Part shown: piece after piece, positions 9,040-19,971 of the stretch
Layout: each line of letters opens with the position of its first letter
Position numbering within the stretch: the first letter of the stretch is position 1
Assembly (NCBI RefSeq): GCF_001638985.1
Contig: NW_017265138.1
Location: forward strand, 2,347,993-2,411,992
Origin: Phycomyces blakesleeanus NRRL 1555(-)
Taxonomy: Eukaryota; Mucoromycota; Mucoromycetes; Mucorales; Phycomycetaceae
Reading direction: 5' to 3'
Length of the DNA: 64,000 nt
Notes under the pieces: model-generated
Seen by the model: only the letters and a program-made list of their open reading frames with translations
Database searches by the model: none
Told to the model about the DNA's origin: nothing
Program-made: the position numbers and the translations under genes

Positions 9040-9891
9040 ATGGAATCTACTAGTGAAATGGCTTCTTCTCTTACAGCCATTGTCGAACCTTTGACGATGT
9101 TTATTGTAGTCAGAAAAGATCTTTCAAAGGCAAGCCAATTATCATTATTGTATTATAAGGTAATACATATGTATTGATTTACAGTTTTTATTTTATTATT
9201 TTTAGACCTTGAAATGGCCAACTGGCAGGTAACTCAATAATAGTTATAAAAAAAAATGATTAAAAAAAAATTGACGGGGGAAACACGCTATTTCCTTTTA
9301 CTTTTTTTTTTTAATTTTTTTTTTTTTTTACAATTTTTTTTTTTTACTATCAATTATTATTATTTATTAAACGCGTTTTTTTTTTAAAAAAAAAAAATAT
9401 ATTTTTTTAAAAAAAAATTATCATTATAATTATTATTAATAATTAATAATTGATTAATAATTATCATCATGATCGATTCTATAGTGTAATTGCTCAGGCT
9501 TGTCATGCTTCTACAGCTGTATTACATACTACACGCGATGAACCAAATACAAAGGAATATCTCAAAGATCTCCATTCAATGCATAAAGTAGTGCTCGAGG
9601 TATATTAAATAAAAATAAAAAGTACAATTTAAGAATCAATTCAATGTAATATATCTTTTTTTTTAAAAAAATAAATAAATAATAAATTATAAATTATAAA
9701 TTATAAATTAGACAAAAAACTTGGATTCTCTCGAAAAACTAGTGACAGCACTTGAACCTCATCAAATCCCATTGTTAAAATGGACTGAGCAACCAGAGAA
9801 CATCGTCACTGCATTTGCAACATCTCCAATTCGTGGAAGAAGTCCAGAAGTCAAGGACATCTTTAAGAAGTATTGTTCTCTGTACAGATAA
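9040..9891 (+). CDS. PTRHD1: PTRHD1-type peptidyl-tRNA hydrolase (PTH2 family)
   Basis: Exons 9040-9129, 9206-9228, 9485-9599 and 9712-9891 (135 aa). The family pattern is clear: [10 protein letters not shown], then [29 protein letters not shown], and [18 protein letters not shown], as in metazoan PTRHD1. PTH2-fold enzymes release peptidyl-tRNA, although activity of PTRHD1 proteins is debated. Intron 1 is best read as GC-AG (AAG|GCAAGC), which reproduces the family spacing between RKDLS and the WP motif; a GT donor 30 nt downstream (AAG|GTAATA at 9160) would be in frame and add 10 residues. The start is the first ATG; the second in-frame ATG at 9058 is also possible. The 23-nt exon 2 is short. 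Divergent from DAD3. Confidence 0.88.
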
Positions 9892-11936
9892 AAAACGGCA
9901 ATAATAGAATAAGAAATTCCCCTCCATTCTTCAATTCTGCAATTCTGCAATTCTTGGATCAATTAATCAATTATATCTGTATTTGTATGTCAGTGTACAT
10001 GAGCATGTATTGAATAATAGATAAAGTATCCTTGATATTCTTATAGAAATGTATACAAGTACAATTCACTCTATATAACTCTTCTTTCCAGAGTACTTGT
10101 GCCTATGAATACTTCTTTAATGGCTACACAAACAATATACATATATGTATAAATGTTTGAATCTTTATTTGCTTTTTATTTATATCAACGTCGAATGAGA
10201 ATGTAACTAGAATGGTATGTGTACATTTAGAGTGCATCAAGAGAAATCAAGCCTGTATTATCATTAGTATTTCAATGCTTTGACTATTGAATTACTCATC
10301 AATCTTTACTTTTGTCTTTTAATGATTTGAGTTGCAATATTCCACTGATCTATATATACATATATCAATTATACTTTTGCAACCTCTCAAATAAGCCCTA
10401 TCTTGTGGAACACGTCTACATACATAGATATATAGAGTAGATAGAATAGATAGATATCTTTATTATCAATTGATTATCAACATTGTACTAGCCTATAGTT
10501 AGAATGCATTAAAGAACTTTAAGAAAATAACAGACCCTGAATATTAGACTGCAAGCATGCACACATTATTGTTTACTTGCTGCACATCAAAGAACAAAAG
10601 GAGTATAGATATCAACATTCCTTTGATAACATGTTTTTATTTTTGCTGTTATTTTATGCGAGTCCCTTGAAGTCTATTGACTGCTCATCATCCTCATCAT
10701 CTTTAATCATTTGTTTTCTCTCTTTTTTTTTTTGTATAGATTGACATCCAATGAGATTCTAGATATCAAGGCTTGAAGATCCTTGTGAATTCTACAAGTC
10801 TATTTATTATTATCTTGATAACATTTCCCACAATTCTCTATTTTATACTTTTTATATAGATACTACAATGTATACTAGACACGATGGCGCAAGATGAAAC
10901 TGTTGATATGAAATTTTCGTGGAACAGCCCAATATTCTTATATATATATAAAGGACGCCTCCACCTTGATTGTTAAATAAACAAGGAAACTTTGGTCACA
11001 AAAAAGAAAAACACACACTATTTAGCTGTCTTTTAGGCAGTACCATAAGAAAGCAAAAAAAAAGGAGAAGAATACAAACACAAACACAAACACAAATGCA
11101 CAAATATATACAAGATATACACGTATTCTTTTAAACACACAAAAAGGAATTGGATTTTCATTAGAATCACAATGACCAACTAATCATCTATCCTTATCAA
11201 TATTACTTTTATCATCATTTCACTCTATTTCTTCTTTTGCTTACTTGATATACCTTTCTTTCCTTCAAAAGTGCTATAAAATCATACCAAAAATCCTACC
11301 AAGAAATATCAAAGACGATATTTTGACGACAGAATAATAAGCCTGTTTTCCTAGTATTTTTTCTCTTAAAAAGTAAAATAAAATCGTTTTCTTCCCACAG
11401 CAAGAACAATAAAGCTGATCAGGTTTCTATTGATTCCAGTTTAACTTGGATCTCCCAAGACCAGTACTACACCAACATACGCACAATCAGAGATATAATG
11501 CGTTAGAGACTCGTTATATTCAGGGCAATTAAAGAAAGAACATGTATAATTTATTTATTTTAAATTCTTTGGTGAGATTTCTAGAGTACATTAACATCCT
11601 TTGACTATTACTATACAGCACCCAATATTACCTTTTTTGTCTATACTTCTTCCCTCTCTTTATCTAAATTTTTATATATATCTACATATATATTTAAATG
11701 TGTACTCAAAGTAGACAACTGTCATTCAATATAAAATAATAATAACAATAAAAAAAACAGTGTCACGAATGTCACAGAAAACTTGCTTTGAACAAGCAAT
11801 AAACTCATTTACAGCTCATTCAACTCTTTATTCTATTTTTTTTTTGTTTCCATTTTTGACAAGTGATTCCCTTTATCTTATTAATTTTTACTTTCAAAAA
11901 AAAAATATACACAATATTATAAACACTTTATAAACA
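9892..11936. other. Intergenic, about 2 kb upstream of FEN1
   Basis: No gene recognised. A 30-codon ATG frame exists at about 10885 (begins MAQDETVDMKFSWNSP) and runs into a TATATATATAAAGG box near 10941; it is too short to call. The region just before FEN1 is A/T-rich with TATAAA near 11928 and an AAACAATGG start context. Confidence 0.5.
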
Positions 11937-13661
11937 ATGGGAATCCAAGGTCTCACAAAACTGATTTCCGAGCAGGCTCCAGCAGCAATCAAGAGTCATG
12001 AATTCAAAAGTTACTTTGGTCGCAAGGTAGCAATTGACGCGTCAATGTGCATTTACCAGTTTATGATTGCAGTCAGACAACAGGATGGCCGAGTATTGAC
12101 CAATGAGGATGGTGAAACGACCAGGTACATTATAAAATAAAATACAAATAAGAAATTAATATTGAATCTGACTGACATGTACAATAAAAATAATAATAAT
12201 AATAATAAAAAAAGTCATCTTATGGGTATGTTCTATCGTACTATCCGTATGGTAGAAAACGGTATCAAACCAGTCTATGTATTTGATGGAAAGCCTCCTA
12301 CCATGAAATCTGGTGAGGTAAAGAAAACAACAACAACAAATAGTCTTTTTTTTTATGTATATTCAATATTCACAAACTAAAATTCAATTATATAAATTTA
12401 TAATTCTTAGCTTGCAAAACGTAAGGCTCGTAAGGAAGATGCTTTAAACAAAATGGAAGAAGCCAATGAAGTTGGTAAGTAAACTTTTTTTTTACAAGCA
12501 AGCAAGAAATTAAATTAATTAATTAATCAATTGATCGATATTATTATGATTATTATTATTAATAATAATAATAAAAAAAAGGTACTACTGAGGATGTTGC
12601 ACGCTTTGAAAAGAGAACAGTGCGTGTGACAAAGGAACACAACCAAGAATGCAAGAGATTATTAAAGACTATGGGTATTCCCTATGTTGAGGTGAGTAAA
12701 GCAAAAAAAGGGAAATCAAGAGAGATGATTAAAGTAATAAATAATAATAATTAATATTAGGCACCTACTGAAGCAGAGGCTCAATGTGCTGAACTTGCAA
12801 AAGCTGGAAAAGTATTTGCTGCTGCATCCGAGGACATGGATACAGTTACATTTGGATCTCCTGTATTGCTCCGTCACTTGACATTCTCTGAACAAAGAAA
12901 GATGCTTATTGATGAAATCAATCTCGATGCTGCATTGAAAGGTATGGAGTTGGATATGCCTCAGGTAAAAAACAAACAATAAAAAACACATACTATATAT
13001 CTTTATATTTTCAAATGACCATATGAATATATACTGATGTTGCATTTAATGTGTAGTTTATTGATCTGTGTATTATGATGGGATGTGATTATGTGGAGAC
13101 AATCAAGGGTGTTGGACCCCAGCGTGCATTTGCAATGATCAAAGAACACAAGACAATCGAGGCTGTAATTGAACACCTGCCAGAGAAGTTGAAGGCTAAT
13201 GTACCCGAGAACTGGAAGTATGATGAAGCAAGAGAATTGTTTGTTAAACCAGATGTACTTCCTGGATCTGAGGTTGACGTGAGTAATGATTATTATTTTA
13301 TTTTAGTGGATTGTGTTGGTATTAATCATATATATTTTAATGCATTAGTTAAAGTGGGAAACCCCTAATATCGATGCAGTTGTTCAGTTTATGGTCAATG
13401 AAAAGGGATTCAAGTAAGTAAAAGTTGGTTTTAAGTGCTATATATGTTTATCCTTGTATTTATCCTATTCTGCTTTATTTCATTCATAGTGAAGAGAGAA
13501 TTAGAAAGGGATGTGAAAAGTTGGAAAAGAACTTGAAGACTGCTTCTCAGAGTAGAATGTTGGACTTTTTCAAGGCATCTCCATCCACAGCAGCTCCCAA
13601 GAAGCGTGGTGCCGAAGACACTGCTTCAAAGACTGCCAAGAAAGGACGCAAGAAGAAGTAA
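11937..13661 (+). CDS. FEN1: Flap endonuclease 1
   Basis: Structure-specific 5' nuclease for Okazaki-fragment flap removal and long-patch base-excision repair (yeast RAD27). Eight exons: 11937-12124, 12215-12317, 12411-12474, 12582-12691, 12761-12964, 13057-13278, 13349-13413, 13490-13661; total 375 aa, the normal length. N-domain [10 protein letters not shown] with catalytic Asp34 in [16 protein letters not shown] around Asp86, the I-domain acidic cluster in [11 protein letters not shown] and [12 protein letters not shown], and the helix-hairpin-helix [18 protein letters not shown]. Near the C-terminus the PCNA-interacting box QSRMLDFF is intact, followed by a basic KKGRKKK tail. All splice phases close. 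The long upstream gap (2 kb) is unexplained. Confidence 0.97.
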
Positions 13662-14016
13662 AAAAGGGATATATACATATAAAAGGCATAAAGGCGGGAA
13701 ACAAATGATTATAGTCAATAGTCAATAATCATCATCATAATCATAATCATCATAATTCTTCTTCTTCTATTACAATACTGTACAGTACAAGAGTATATTT
13801 TCTCATGTTTTTTTTTTAAAAAAAGAAATAGCATTAAATAAATCAATCATTAAAAAAATAAAATAATACTTGGCTTCATGAAAATACAATATAATTCATA
13901 TGCCTTTTTGTAAAAAAAGAAGATCAATTCTTACAAGGAAAAGGATATGATTTCTATCATAAATATTGTTTCGATATTTTTATTTTCATTTATTTTATTT
14001 TGTTTCAAAAAAGAAG

Positions 14017-14155
14017 AAAAAAATGTAGGACGCTTATGGTCAATTGCCAATCAAGGATCGAAATCTCCGACAAAGGTTTTACTGCGACTTCACATTCTGG
14101 AAATGTAGTTGGGTGCAGGTTCAGAATATTTTCAACTGAGCTACAACATTCCTAC
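14017..14155 (-). ncRNA. Possible Pol III-like transcript (low confidence)
   Basis: On the minus strand a box A match TAGCTCAGTTG (14143-14133) is followed 71 bases later by TTCGATCC (14062-14055), a partial box B, and then by a run of seven T (14023-14017). The outer hexamers GTAGGA (14155-14150) and TCCTAC (14030-14025) are complementary. It does not fold as an ordinary tRNA: acceptor, D and T stems fail. It might be a tRNA-derived relic or a small Pol III RNA. Confidence 0.2.
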
Positions 14156-14489
14156 TTTCGAATAATTTCGTGAGATATATGGTTTGAAAAAGGAACGCAA
14201 TCAGCTTCTCTATTTATACGTTTAATAATTTTTTTTTTTTAAATTTTGAAAATAACAGTCCCGCAAAAAAAACTAACTTTTGTGACTTGTAATGTTTTTT
14301 ATTATTGATAGTCCGGGTTGGCCATTCATTTGTCCGATAACTCACTCACACACACACACACACATATACACATACATAATTTACAGTATTACTTTAATAA
14401 ACTATACAATCTTAACTTATATTGAAAGAGAGAGAGGGGGTAATGTACTGCAATAGAACTGAAACTAAAAAAAATGAATTCAAAAGAAT

Positions 14490-14507
14490 TTACCTGAATT
14501 CAGGTAA
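14490..14507. repeat. Perfect 18-bp palindrome
   Basis: The sequence TTACCTGAATTCAGGTAA is its own inverse complement. It could be a dimeric transcription-factor site or chance; it lies about 600 bp upstream of the UNC50 start. Confidence 0.9.
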
Positions 14508-15088
14508 GTTGTGCAATAAACCGCTTAATATTTAACTTTCTCTCTTTTACTTCTTTTTGAATAATTGTGGCTGTTGAATTGAATACAAAAATATACTAAT
14601 AAAATTGCTTTTTTTTGTAATTTGACATCAATTCCTACATAATACAATTCATACTGTACTGGTTGAGCTTTTCTTTTGCTCATCAATTGAATTAGATTTA
14701 CCTTTTTGTATGTATAGATCAATATTTGTCACTCCGTATTAAAAAAGTAACCACCAAAAAAAAAAAGAATTAAAAAATTAAGCACCATATCCACTCCTCC
14801 TCCTCCTCCCGCCTTCCCCCCCCTCTCCATAGTGCGCGTGACGAAAGCAGTCAGGTTACTCCTCATCTATCTTTCTGTTTCGCTTTCTCTCTCTTTCTCT
14901 ATTACTACCACTACCACCTTCTTATATATATATATACATAAACGCACATACGCACGCCTATATACATTCATACGAACCCACACACATATTTTATATTTAT
15001 ATATAAAATAAATAAATAAATAGATAGATAGATAGTAGCAACATTGTATATTACATATATATATATATATATATATTACCTGCCAACC

Positions 15089-16800
15089 ATGTCATTACTC
15101 CCAACTACCAATGAATATGCCTCAAGTTCTCATCGACAGCGACGTTCATCACGTTCTATTCCACTAATTATTCGGAGAATCTTTCGATTCCCTCAAATGG
15201 ACTTTGAAGTATGTCAACCCAGAAAAAAATCACACACACACATATATATCTACATGCATATATACATACATACATTACATGCAATTGAATTTACAAAAAA
15301 AAATTAAATGAAATATCATCTCGTATAATTTCAAGAAAGGAAAATATGAAACAAAATGAAATGAAATGAAATGAAATTAAAGGGAATGAATGTGTTAAGA
15401 ATTGATTGACTGATTGAATCCGGATTAGTTTGCGATGTGGCAGATGTGCTATTTGTTAATTGCTCCCAGAAGAGTGTAGGTATAAACATATAAGAAAGAA
15501 GAAGAGGAAGAAAAAAAAAGAGAAAGAGATGATAATGTGTAATGAGCATCAAGACAATGGTTAATCTAATTTAATTTAACCTAACCTAATCTAATTATTA
15601 TTTTCTAATGATGCTGATGATGCTGATGAATATCAAAAATTATTATTTAGATATCGAAACATATATTACCATAAACGTAAGTAAGAAAAGCAAGTAAAAT
15701 TATGCTGGTAAGGTGGACTTTGAAGTAACAGGATTGGACAGAAACCAAGAATCAATGGGCACGAGATGATCCAGCCTTTTTGGTATTATTAGCATCTTTG
15801 TTATCGCGTAAGTAAAGAAAAATAGCAACAACAACAAAAAACAACAACAACAAAAACAACACCAACAGCAATAAAACGGTAGCATTAACGGTAACAGTAA
15901 TACTAAGAATGCTGATAATAGTAGTAAAAGGCGTGCTGAGAGAAAAGGAACAATTAAAAAAAAAAAGGGGGGGGGGTTATTATTATTATTATTATTATTG
16001 TTACTCTTATTGGGAACTACTTTAGAATAACAATTGGATTATTATTATCAATGCACAGTGCACAATGCACAAATTACCAATTGCCAATTACCAATTACCA
16101 ATAATTATCAATATCCATTATCGTGTAGTGTCCGCTGTGGCATGGGGCTTTGCGTATGGACTAGGCTTTGTGGGAATTTTGAGAGCAATGCTCTTTATGG
16201 TTCTTGTGGATTTTCTCTTGGTTGGATCATTGGTGGCTACGTTCTCTTGGTAAGATAACTTAAGATAAGGTGTCGTGCTTTGCATGATTGAACAAATTGA
16301 ACGATCAAAATAAATAACTAAACATATGTTCTTCTTCTTTTGGTACAGGTTTGTCACCAACCGCTTCTTGGCACACAATGCAATGGCTCATGCGGTAGAG
16401 CAAAAGGTTGAGTGGGCCTATGCATTCGATGTCCACTGTAACTCTTTCTTTCCTGTCTTTCTGGTCCTCTATGTCGTCCAATTCTTCTTTGTACCCCTGC
16501 TCCAGCGATCTAGCTGGATATCCATCGTAGTCGGCAATACCATGTACTTTGTGTCTGCGGTGTGGTATGTCTACGGAACCTTTTTGGGATACAATGGTAC
16601 GTCTTTAAACATAGTATTATTATTATTATTATTATGATTTAGTATTAAAAAAAAAAGGAAAAAGAAAAAAATATATAAAGACAATGAAGGGTAAAAACAA
16701 CAGCAATAATAATAATAAGGAAGAGGAGGGAATGGAGATAGAGATAGATTAAAGAGAAAAAGAGCAAAGAGTAAAGAGGAGAAACTAGGCTCAAAATGGA

Positions 16801-16845
<45 letters not shown>

Positions 16846-17088
16846 ACTATCTGGATTACTCTCTTTATCTGCGTATATATATAAGTGTGTGTGTGTGTAT
16901 GTATGTATTTAATTACTTACTTATTTCTTTTTGTGGGTGGGTGTGCATCATATTGTTCTTTAGCTCTCCCTTTTCTGGAGCACACTGAGCTCTTTTTGTA
17001 TCCGATCATCATTTGTATCATATTGTTCGCAGCTTCTCTTTTTGGGTTTAACATCAGCCAGTCAGTGCTTGCTTTGTATTTTGGTTAG
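15089..17088 (+). CDS. UNC50: UNC-50 family Golgi membrane protein
   Basis: Seven exons: 15089-15208, 15429-15475, 15651-15676, 15742-15807, 16129-16249, 16349-16596, 16964-17088; 250 aa with all phases closing. It carries the family hallmark RRIFRFPQMDFE near residues 28-40, then WQMCYLLIAPRRVYRNIYYH, KNQWARDDPAFLVLLA, EWAYAFDVHCNSFFP and YGTFLGYNALPFL, matching animal UNC50 and yeast Gmh1 throughout. Several hydrophobic segments after residue 80 fit a multipass inner-Golgi protein. UNC-50 proteins support nicotinic receptor trafficking in animals; Gmh1 interacts with Arf exchange factors in yeast. Exons 2 and 3 are short (47 and 26 nt). Confidence 0.95.
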
Positions 17089-17557
17089 AAAATGGTAATA
17101 CCAAAACAAAGTTATTGCACTTCCTGGGTGCAGATCAACACACACACACAAAAAACAACCAAAAAAAAAAAGAATAATTACTGCTGGCTATTTATTTATT
17201 TATTTTCCCCAAGAAGACATGATCATGTCATATATATACATTTATACACATATTTATATATGTGTGTATGTAGCACTTTGTGTGTACTACTGTTTACTCT
17301 CTACATTAGTACGAAAAGAACAATGGGCAACATATACGCTTAAATTTACTGCTCTTTCCTTTACATATATATATATTGATATATTGATATATTGATATTG
17401 ATATTTATACTCAATCGTTTAATTCTAATTCTCTTATCCCTAAAAAAATCAACCAAGCAAGATATATATAATTGTATACTTCTTCTCTTCTTCTATCATC
17501 ATCATTACTCTTATTCCTCTTTCTTTATTAAAAATAATAATTCATATATACATTTAA
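17089..17557. other. Intergenic between UNC50 and the Cys/His-rich gene
   Basis: AT-rich DNA with CA/GT and TATTGA repeats near 17380-17405. No coding or RNA feature recognised. Confidence 0.5.
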
Positions 17558-19225
17558 ATGTTCAATCAAGTTCAAGACAGAAATATTGGCTATTGTGATG
17601 AAAATTATTATGGAATCGAACCTCTTCCTATACGCTCCAATGCCTGTGTCATCTGCTTGGTGTGCTTTACCTGCAATGAGGTACCTTTTCTTTATTTTTT
17701 TTTATATCTATATAGAAAAAAAAAAGAATAGCAAATATTTTCTATAGAGCAATGATATCAAAAGAGCAACAGATCCACCAAATTCCATCACCATCCCCAC
17801 AAATAAATCAGATAGAAAATAAAATAAAATAAAAAGGCATTTGCTTACTAGTTTGTTATACATGAATATTAAATAATCATAATTATAATTTTAATAACTC
17901 TATAGACTTATGGTACCCCCAAGTGTACATGTCAGGCACAGAAACCTCGCCGAGGAAAAAGCATTCCTGTGCCTGGAATAGACTCCAGGTCAGTAAAGCT
18001 CAACAAAATGAATAGCGTGGAACGGGCCTATGCTACCAGGTGGCTGTCTCGACAAGCCCATCATCGACACCTGCACACCAACGAAAACAGAAACTCAAAG
18101 ACGACCATATTCTATTCCACCAATGAAGTACCTCTCTGCAAAAAACACTCTAGTGCATTCTATCGCGTCCAGAAAAAGTGGAAATCGTCTCAAAAACCAA
18201 GAGGTCGTGTCTTCAAGGAGCTCCACGCCAGTCCAAACTGTATCCAGCCTGTTCACTCCTTTCCGACCCTCAATCAGTCAGACAATGGGTTTCATGGTGC
18301 CACCGTCTGGCAGAGACACACAGATGAACAACCAATGTCAGCCGTCTTCAGTATGCCGTCCATCGAACAAAACTATGACACCATTGTTGAACGTCCGCAG
18401 CATGGTTATCTCGACACTGTCCTGTCGCATGACTCGGAAACTGTGTCTCCAAGGAGACATGACTCGGACGAGAACCATCAGTACATCTACAATCCTCAGC
18501 AAGTCGGTCACTTTGACCATTCCCACTCCCACTCTCATCCTCACTCTCATCCTCACTCTCACTCTCACTTTCAGTCAAGCTCTGCATACAACCAAGTATT
18601 CCGACCCGAGTTTTCTCCCGAATCCCCACAGCTGCCCTTCCTCTTCTCTCCAGCCGTGATTCCGCAACTGAATACTAACAAGAAACTGTGTGTGAGTTAT
18701 CCAGACCTGGACTACATCCAACCAAGCCAAAATCTCGCTATTCACGAAACAGCCGCCCGAGCTCTGCGCCTTCCTAGTCTAGATAACCACCCGTTCCTCC
18801 CACCACACCAGCCAGCCCTGAGCCCCCTCCAGATCCAAACCGTGACCCTCCGCAACATCCCACTTCATTCCCCTCCTCATGTCCTTCGACTGCACCCAAT
18901 TCCATCCGCTCTAGGAGACACATACATTGGCCTGCTGGTGCACAACTTGGCAATCAATGCTCACTTTACCTTTCGCGATCTACTGAAGCAGCTTCAGGGC
19001 ACCGACGCCAGAATTCCCAGTGGAAAAAGACTCGTGTTCACTAATCGAGAAATGGATCGCCAGTTCCCTATCGACTATCCAATTCGTCAAGTCATCCCCT
19101 ATCCACATTCAACGCACATGGAATTTCTACTTGGATACGACGACGAGACCTGTACGATTGACTGGGAAGTGTTACAAGACAGAACACAAGAAGCTGACAG
19201 ACGTCGCAGAAGTCTACCTCAGTAA
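17558..19225 (+). CDS. Unrecognised 480-aa protein with Cys-rich N-terminus and His/Ser repeat
   Basis: Two exons, 17558-17680 and 17906-19225 (GTACCT donor, TATAG acceptor, phase 0). Residues about 28-56 contain CVICLVCFTCNE then KCTCQAQKPRRGK, a CxxCxxCxxC...CxC cluster that could bind zinc or another metal, split by the intron, followed by a basic patch. A histidine-serine dipeptide run (HSHSHSHPHSHPHSHSHF) lies near residues 205-222, within a long disordered, Pro/His-rich middle. The C-terminal 110 residues, from DTYIGLLVHNLAINAHFTF to the end, look globular. GC content and codon use are richer than the flanks. I do not recognise a family; a fungal-specific regulatory or metal-associated protein is a guess. 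Confidence 0.75.
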
Positions 19226-19971
19226 ATCAATTCTACACTAATTTATGAACACTCTTCTTCTTCTTATTCTTCTTTTTATTTTATTTAACAGTTCATTTAG
19301 AGCTTGTACTATGCCATCTTTCTTTCTTTCTTTCTTTATTTTATCATTTTTTCTTTTCGTAGAAGTTTATTCTTACATTATAATTTCTTTTTATTATTTA
19401 CTACTATTATCTTCTCTTCTTTGTTATAGTTGCTTTCGATTCGAGATAACCTTTTTTTTTCTTTTCTTTTTTTTGCATGTCGCTTTCTTTATTCCTTTTT
19501 TTTTGTTTTTGTGCTTGCCTAATTTTGCTTCTATTTTTTTCCCTTAATTTCATTTCTTTGTTTTGTTTTCAAGAGATAAATAGGCCATTCTTCTTCTAAA
19601 GAGGTCATATCATGCTTTCTTTATAATATATAAAGTGATAAAATATATACATATATACACAGTTAACAATGCACCGTCCAAACCCAAAAGAGTAGAGATA
19701 TTGCATGGTCTATCTTAATATATGCATAAGATCCTTGTGAGTGAGTGAGTGAGTGGGTGAGTGAGTAAATAGTTTGGTTTGGCTTGGTTTGTCTTTGTTT
19801 TATTTTTAAAGAACAAGAGGAAAAAAAAAGAACAAGAAAAATCATACAATGAAAGCAAGGAATATAACAAGGAATAACAATAAGGAAATAAATATATAAA
19901 CAAGGCAAAGCAAGGCAAAGCAAAGCAAGGCAGTCAAGATCCAAGAAGTATATGAATTTTAATTATCCGTC
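19226..19971. other. Convergent intergenic region
   Basis: Between two convergent genes. The + strand is strongly T/C-rich (19250-19560), and GTGAGTGA repeats occur at 19738-19766. No coding feature recognised. Confidence 0.5.

Larger units (their letters stand above)
13662..15088. other. Intergenic between FEN1 and UNC50
   Basis: No protein gene seen. It contains a perfect 18-bp palindrome at 14490-14507, a Pol III-like candidate on the minus strand (about 14017-14155), a CA repeat near 14341-14365 and a CTCC/C-rich tract near 14790-14825. The segment 14840-15088 is the likely promoter and 5' UTR of UNC50. Confidence 0.5.

Noticed and set aside
16804..16841. CT dinucleotide repeat as a possible regulatory element
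   Set aside because: It lies in an UNC50 intron and is an ordinary microsatellite, possibly aiding the downstream acceptor at most.
18030..18659. 209-codon alternative frame overlapping the Cys/His-rich gene
   Set aside because: It is a shadow of the GC-rich, repeat-containing coding exon; the 418-codon frame is longer, splices properly and covers the whole region.
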